A DNA stretch of 54,455 nt from Oceanicaulis sp. BBD 1991-10 (GTDB lineage: Bacteria > Pseudomonadota > Alphaproteobacteria > Caulobacterales > Maricaulaceae): assembly GCA_001657295.1 (NCBI GenBank), contig LYSW01000041.1, positions 1 to 54,455 of the forward strand, given 5' to 3'. A program made the position numbers and the translations under genes. The notes beneath the pieces are model-generated. The model saw only the letters and a list, made by a program, of their open reading frames with translations. It was not told the DNA's origin and did no database searches. This document shows, one piece after another, positions 52,284 through 54,455 of this stretch. Each line of letters opens with the position of its first letter. Within the stretch, counting starts at the first letter, position 1.

Positions 52284-53288
52284 TTGACCGAAAGCTCCGT
52301 CGACCTACGCGAGACGCACGCCGACGCGTCCGGCGAACGGCTGGACCGCTGGATGGCGCAGGTCTGGAACGATCTGTCGCGCTCGCGCTGCAAGGCGCTG
52401 GTCGAGGCCGGCGCGCTGAGCGTGGATGGCGCGGTTCTCACCGATCCCTCGGCCAAGGTGCGCGCCGGCGCACTTTACGTCCTGAACATCCCGGAACCCG
52501 AGCCTGCGACGCCGCGGGCTGAGGATATTCCTCTGGATATCCTGTTCGAAGACGCCGATCTGATCGTGGTCAACAAAGCCGCCGGCATGACGGTCCACCC
52601 TGCCGCCGGGAATTGGACCGGCACGCTGGTCAACGCTCTCCTGCACCATTGCGCGGGCTCGCTGTCGGGCATTGGCGGGGTGCAGCGGCCCGGAATCGTT
52701 CACCGCCTGGACAAGGACACGTCAGGCGTCATGGTCGTCGCCAAATCCGACCGCGCCCATAAAGCACTCGGCGACGCCTTCGCCAAACATGACGTGGAGC
52801 GCGCTTATCTCGCCTGCGTGCGCGGCGCGCCGAAACCACGCGCAGACCGTCTGGAGACGCGGCTGGGCCGCTCCAGCCATGATCGCAAAAAATTCGCCGT
52901 GATCGACGATCCGGCCAGCACGGCGGGCAAAATCGCGATCACCAATTATGCGACGCTGACATGCTTTGGACAGGAGCCGGGCAAATCCATCGGCACGCCG
53001 CTGGCAAGCCTTGTCGAATGCCGGCTGGAGACCGGGCGCACCCACCAGATCCGCATCCATATGGCGTATCTGGGTTGTCCCCTGCTGGGCGATCCGCTCT
53101 ACGGCCGTGGCCGATCGACCCCGCTCGCGCGCCTGGACAGCGGCAAGGATTTCAAAGATTTCCGCCGCCAGGCACTGCACGCAGCGGTGTTGGGCTTTAA
53201 GCATCCCGTGACAGGCGAGCCTTTACGGTTCGAGACTGCGCCGCCGAAGGATATGCAAAGACTGATCGGGTTTTTGGAGCGGCTCTAG
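52284..53288 (+). CDS. RluA-family 23S rRNA pseudouridine synthase
   Basis: A 334-residue RNA-modifying enzyme: N-terminal S4 domain (about 16-75, SGERLDRWMAQVWNDLSRSR), then the pseudouridine synthase core with IVVNKAAGMTVHPAAGNWTG, the catalytic GIVHRLDKDTSGVMVVAK (Asp of HRLDKDTSG) and ETGRTHQIRIHMAYLGCPLL. Fits RluC/RluD. A TTG start at 52284 with AAGGA ten bases upstream is preferred; the frame is open to 52215. It is divergent from the TonB receptor gene. Confidence 0.92.
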   Translation: MTESSVDLRETHADASGERLDRWMAQVWNDLSRSRCKALVEAGALSVDGAVLTDPSAKVRAGALYVLNIPEPEPATPRAEDIPLDILFEDADLIVVNKAAGMTVHPAAGNWTGTLVNALLHHCAGSLSGIGGVQRPGIVHRLDKDTSGVMVVAKSDRAHKALGDAFAKHDVERAYLACVRGAPKPRADRLETRLGRSSHDRKKFAVIDDPASTAGKIAITNYATLTCFGQEPGKSIGTPLASLVECRLETGRTHQIRIHMAYLGCPLLGDPLYGRGRSTPLARLDSGKDFKDFRRQALHAAVLGFKHPVTGEPLRFETAPPKDMQRLIGFLERL

Positions 53289-53295
53289 CGAAGCG

Positions 53296-53529
53296 TCACG
53301 CCTCTTTCCAAAGCCCGAATTTCTTCACGATGGGCATGAGGCCGAGCATGCCGACATGACCAGAGCTACGCTCCCAGACGTAAAGACCGGCGCCCGTCAG
53401 CGCAAAAACCGCCACGCCAGCGATAAGGTAGGTCACAAAGCCCCCCTCTGCGGCAAGCAGCGCAGAGAACAAGACAGCCCAAACGACACCCAGGCCGGCA
53501 TAGACTGAGACCAAAAACAAAAACCGCAT
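53296..53529 (-). CDS. Small two-helix membrane protein, possible immunity protein
   Basis: A 77-residue inner-membrane protein with two helices (about 3-27 and 32-52) and a short basic C-terminal tail (MPIVKKFGLWKEA). The start at 53529 is set by a strong ribosome site (GAGGAGG, five bases upstream); the frame is open much further but without such a site. It lies about 100 bases downstream of the GG-leader peptide gene on the same strand. Small membrane proteins in this position are often bacteriocin immunity proteins, but no family match is recognised. Confidence 0.7.
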   Translation of the reverse strand: MRFLFLVSVYAGLGVVWAVLFSALLAAEGGFVTYLIAGVAVFALTGAGLYVWERSSGHVGMLGLMPIVKKFGLWKEA

Positions 53530-53632
53530 CGCGTCCTCCTCAAAATTGGGGAAAAAGCAGAGCTTTCTCCCCTTTAGATTTTGTCGATCAACCGCACCAA
53601 CCCATTTAAGGCATGTGAGGCGGATCAAGACT

Positions 53633-53938
53633 TTAGCCGACCGTGCACCCGGCCTGGTAACCAACAAGGGCGCCAAAACCACCGGTGGCGGCACCGACGG
53701 CCGCGCCGCCCACAGCACCCGCAACAGCGCCCTTGGGACCACCGACAATAAAGCCGCCGACCATTCCAGCAAAGCCCACGGTCGCCGCGCCGATGGCGGC
53801 TCCGCCCGCTACAACTGCAGCAGTCTGCAAGAAGCCGCAATCGCCGCCCGCGACCTGATCGATCTCATTAAGCGACAGCTCTCTTACGCCCTGCTCAGAC
53901 ACGGCGACCGGGGTCAACTCAAAAGTGATGGCATTCAT
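53633..53938 (-). CDS. Double-glycine-leader bacteriocin-like peptide
   Basis: A 101-residue precursor. The leader (1-32) ends in RELSLNEIDQVAGG, the class II bacteriocin/microcin double-glycine processing signal cut by peptidase-containing ABC transporters. The predicted mature peptide (33-101) is Gly/Ala-rich with GxxxG-like spacing (AAVVAGGAAIGAATVGFAGM, VGGPKGAVAGAVGGAAVGAA), suggesting a membrane-inserting helix pair, and has one Cys near each end (C34, C98) that could form a disulfide. The start at 53938 has GGAG nine bases upstream. The surrounding DNA is markedly AT-rich. No transporter is in the window. Confidence 0.75.
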   Translation of the reverse strand: MNAITFELTPVAVSEQGVRELSLNEIDQVAGGDCGFLQTAAVVAGGAAIGAATVGFAGMVGGFIVGGPKGAVAGAVGGAAVGAATGGFGALVGYQAGCTVG

Positions 53939-53966
53939 CTGATATCTCCGTTTCACGTTAGCTTGA

Positions 53967-54013
53967 GCATGCGCATGCGTGAGAACTATTCTTTTGGAGA
54001 GAGTGGATTACAA
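53967..54013 (-). promoter_or_regulatory. Candidate promoter and palindrome upstream of the bacteriocin-like gene
   Basis: The perfect palindrome GCATGCGCATGC lies at 53967-53978. On the minus strand TTGTAA (54008-54013) and GAATAG (53986-53991) are 16 bases apart and could serve as -35 and -10 elements. The whole interval 53939-54091 is unusually AT-rich. Assignment is by eye and weak. Confidence 0.3.
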
Positions 54014-54091
54014 CCATTATCTTTTTGCGAGAATTATAGGGCTCTAACTCCCACTAAAGCTGTGTTTGCGAGAGGTCGTCTGAAAGATCGC

Positions 54092-54455
54092 TTAGATCTG
54101 CGCCAGCTTCCGCGCCCGGCTGGCCGCCTTCGACCAGCGGCGCGCCCACAGGATGAACAGGCCGGCCGTGGCGAACATCAGCAAGCCGTAGACCGCCGCC
54201 GCCATGGCGAAATGAATATCGCCCAGCATCGCGCCCGCCACCACGATGGCGAGGGTGGCGTTCTGCAGCCCGCATTCCAGGGTCAGGGCGATACGCTGTT
54301 TCATCTTGAACGCCATCAGGCTGGAGACGATGAAGGCGACCGCCATGGCCGCCACGTTGAGCGCAAGCGCATAAAGGCCGGCCTCCGCGAAGCGCCGCGC
54401 CGTCTCCTCCAGCCCGTCAGCCAGGATCGTCATGACGACCACAGCTGTGAACACG
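54092..54455 (-). CDS. Bile acid:sodium symporter-like protein, C-terminal part (cut by window edge)
   Basis: The last 121 codons of a polytopic membrane protein running off the right edge. Three or four helices are visible (about 5-20, 26-47, 64-82, 85-105), with IALTLECGLQNATLAIVVAG, a conserved segment of the bile acid:sodium symporter (BASS/SBF) family, and MAAAVYGLLMFATAGLFILW. These transporters take up organic anions with sodium. The N-terminal sodium-binding half is outside the window. A short basic tail (RARKLAQI) ends the protein. Confidence 0.82.
   Translation of the reverse strand, partial: VFTAVVVMTILADGLEETARRFAEAGLYALALNVAAMAVAFIVSSLMAFKMKQRIALTLECGLQNATLAIVVAGAMLGDIHFAMAAAVYGLLMFATAGLFILWARRWSKAASRARKLAQI

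Noticed and set aside
1-54455. tRNA, rRNA, CRISPR, integrase and transposase
   Set aside because: Looked for on both strands by eye and through the translations; nothing convincing was found. tRNAscan and Infernal were not available, so small RNAs could be missed.

Overview
The window is a GC-rich chromosomal segment that reads as an alphaproteobacterium of the Hyphomonadales/Maricaulales/Caulobacterales type. I infer this from gene content rather than any marker RNA: a HIG1-like protein, PduO-type adenosyltransferase and EtfBA in one neighbourhood; TlpA divergent to ArgH, then a short lipoprotein and a DUF4175/TIGR02302 protein; FtsEX with YdcF, PlsC and DUF2125 proteins behind it and a zinc-ribbon DUF3426 protein divergent to it; PHB metabolism genes; a NifU-like scaffold next to CysS; and FolE. 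No rRNA, tRNA, CRISPR array, transposase, integrase or origin was seen.

Layout. 1-5.3 kb: TetR regulator (cut by the window edge), HIG1 protein, beta-lactamase-fold hydrolase, cobalamin adenosyltransferase, YceI protein, etfB-etfA. 5.3-13.4 kb: NTF2-like protein, TlpA thioredoxin, argH, lipoprotein, TIGR02302, gloB, methyltransferase, hisC. 13.4-18.2 kb: a tightly overlapped minus-strand operon ftsE-ftsX-ydcF-plsC-DUF2125, with DUF3426 divergent. 18.2-23.7 kb: an unrecognised 374-residue protein, a cupin, a DUF4908-like protein, phaB and a frameshifted phaR, then small or hypothetical genes. 23.7-33 kb: envelope genes (two GT2 glycosyltransferases, a GT39 membrane glycosyltransferase, YidD, an M15 peptidase, a frameshifted L,D-transpeptidase) with HMG-CoA lyase, the NifU-like scaffold and cysS. 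33.3-39.6 kb: folE, followed by a very large single-gene SIR2-STAND-TPR protein lying between two identical hairpin repeats. 39.6-45.8 kb: accessory metabolism (two SDRs, LysR and AraC regulators, SnoaL-like protein, two paralogous alpha/beta hydrolases). 45.9-54.5 kb: sppA, phoD, a frameshifted TonB-dependent receptor, an RluA-family pseudouridine synthase, a double-glycine-leader bacteriocin-like peptide with a small membrane protein, and a partial bile-acid:sodium symporter-like gene.

The strongest candidate for an under-described system is the 1796-residue protein at 34005-39395. Its N-terminal half has SIR2-type NAD-binding and catalytic motifs with a long insertion. Its middle has a divergent P-loop NTPase whose Walker A lacks the usual Ser/Thr. 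Its C-terminus is a helical TPR-like array. This is the architecture of SIR2-STAND anti-phage NADases (Avs5/DSR-like). Second is the peptide at 53633-53938, with a textbook GG leader and a Gly/Ala-rich core carrying two terminal cysteines; the two-helix membrane protein just downstream is a possible immunity protein.

Three otherwise well-conserved genes (phaR, the YcbB-type L,D-transpeptidase, the TonB receptor) each carry one frame break in a short GC-rich tract. Either the source sequence has indel errors or these genes are decaying. All positions were read by eye; no database search or computation was run.
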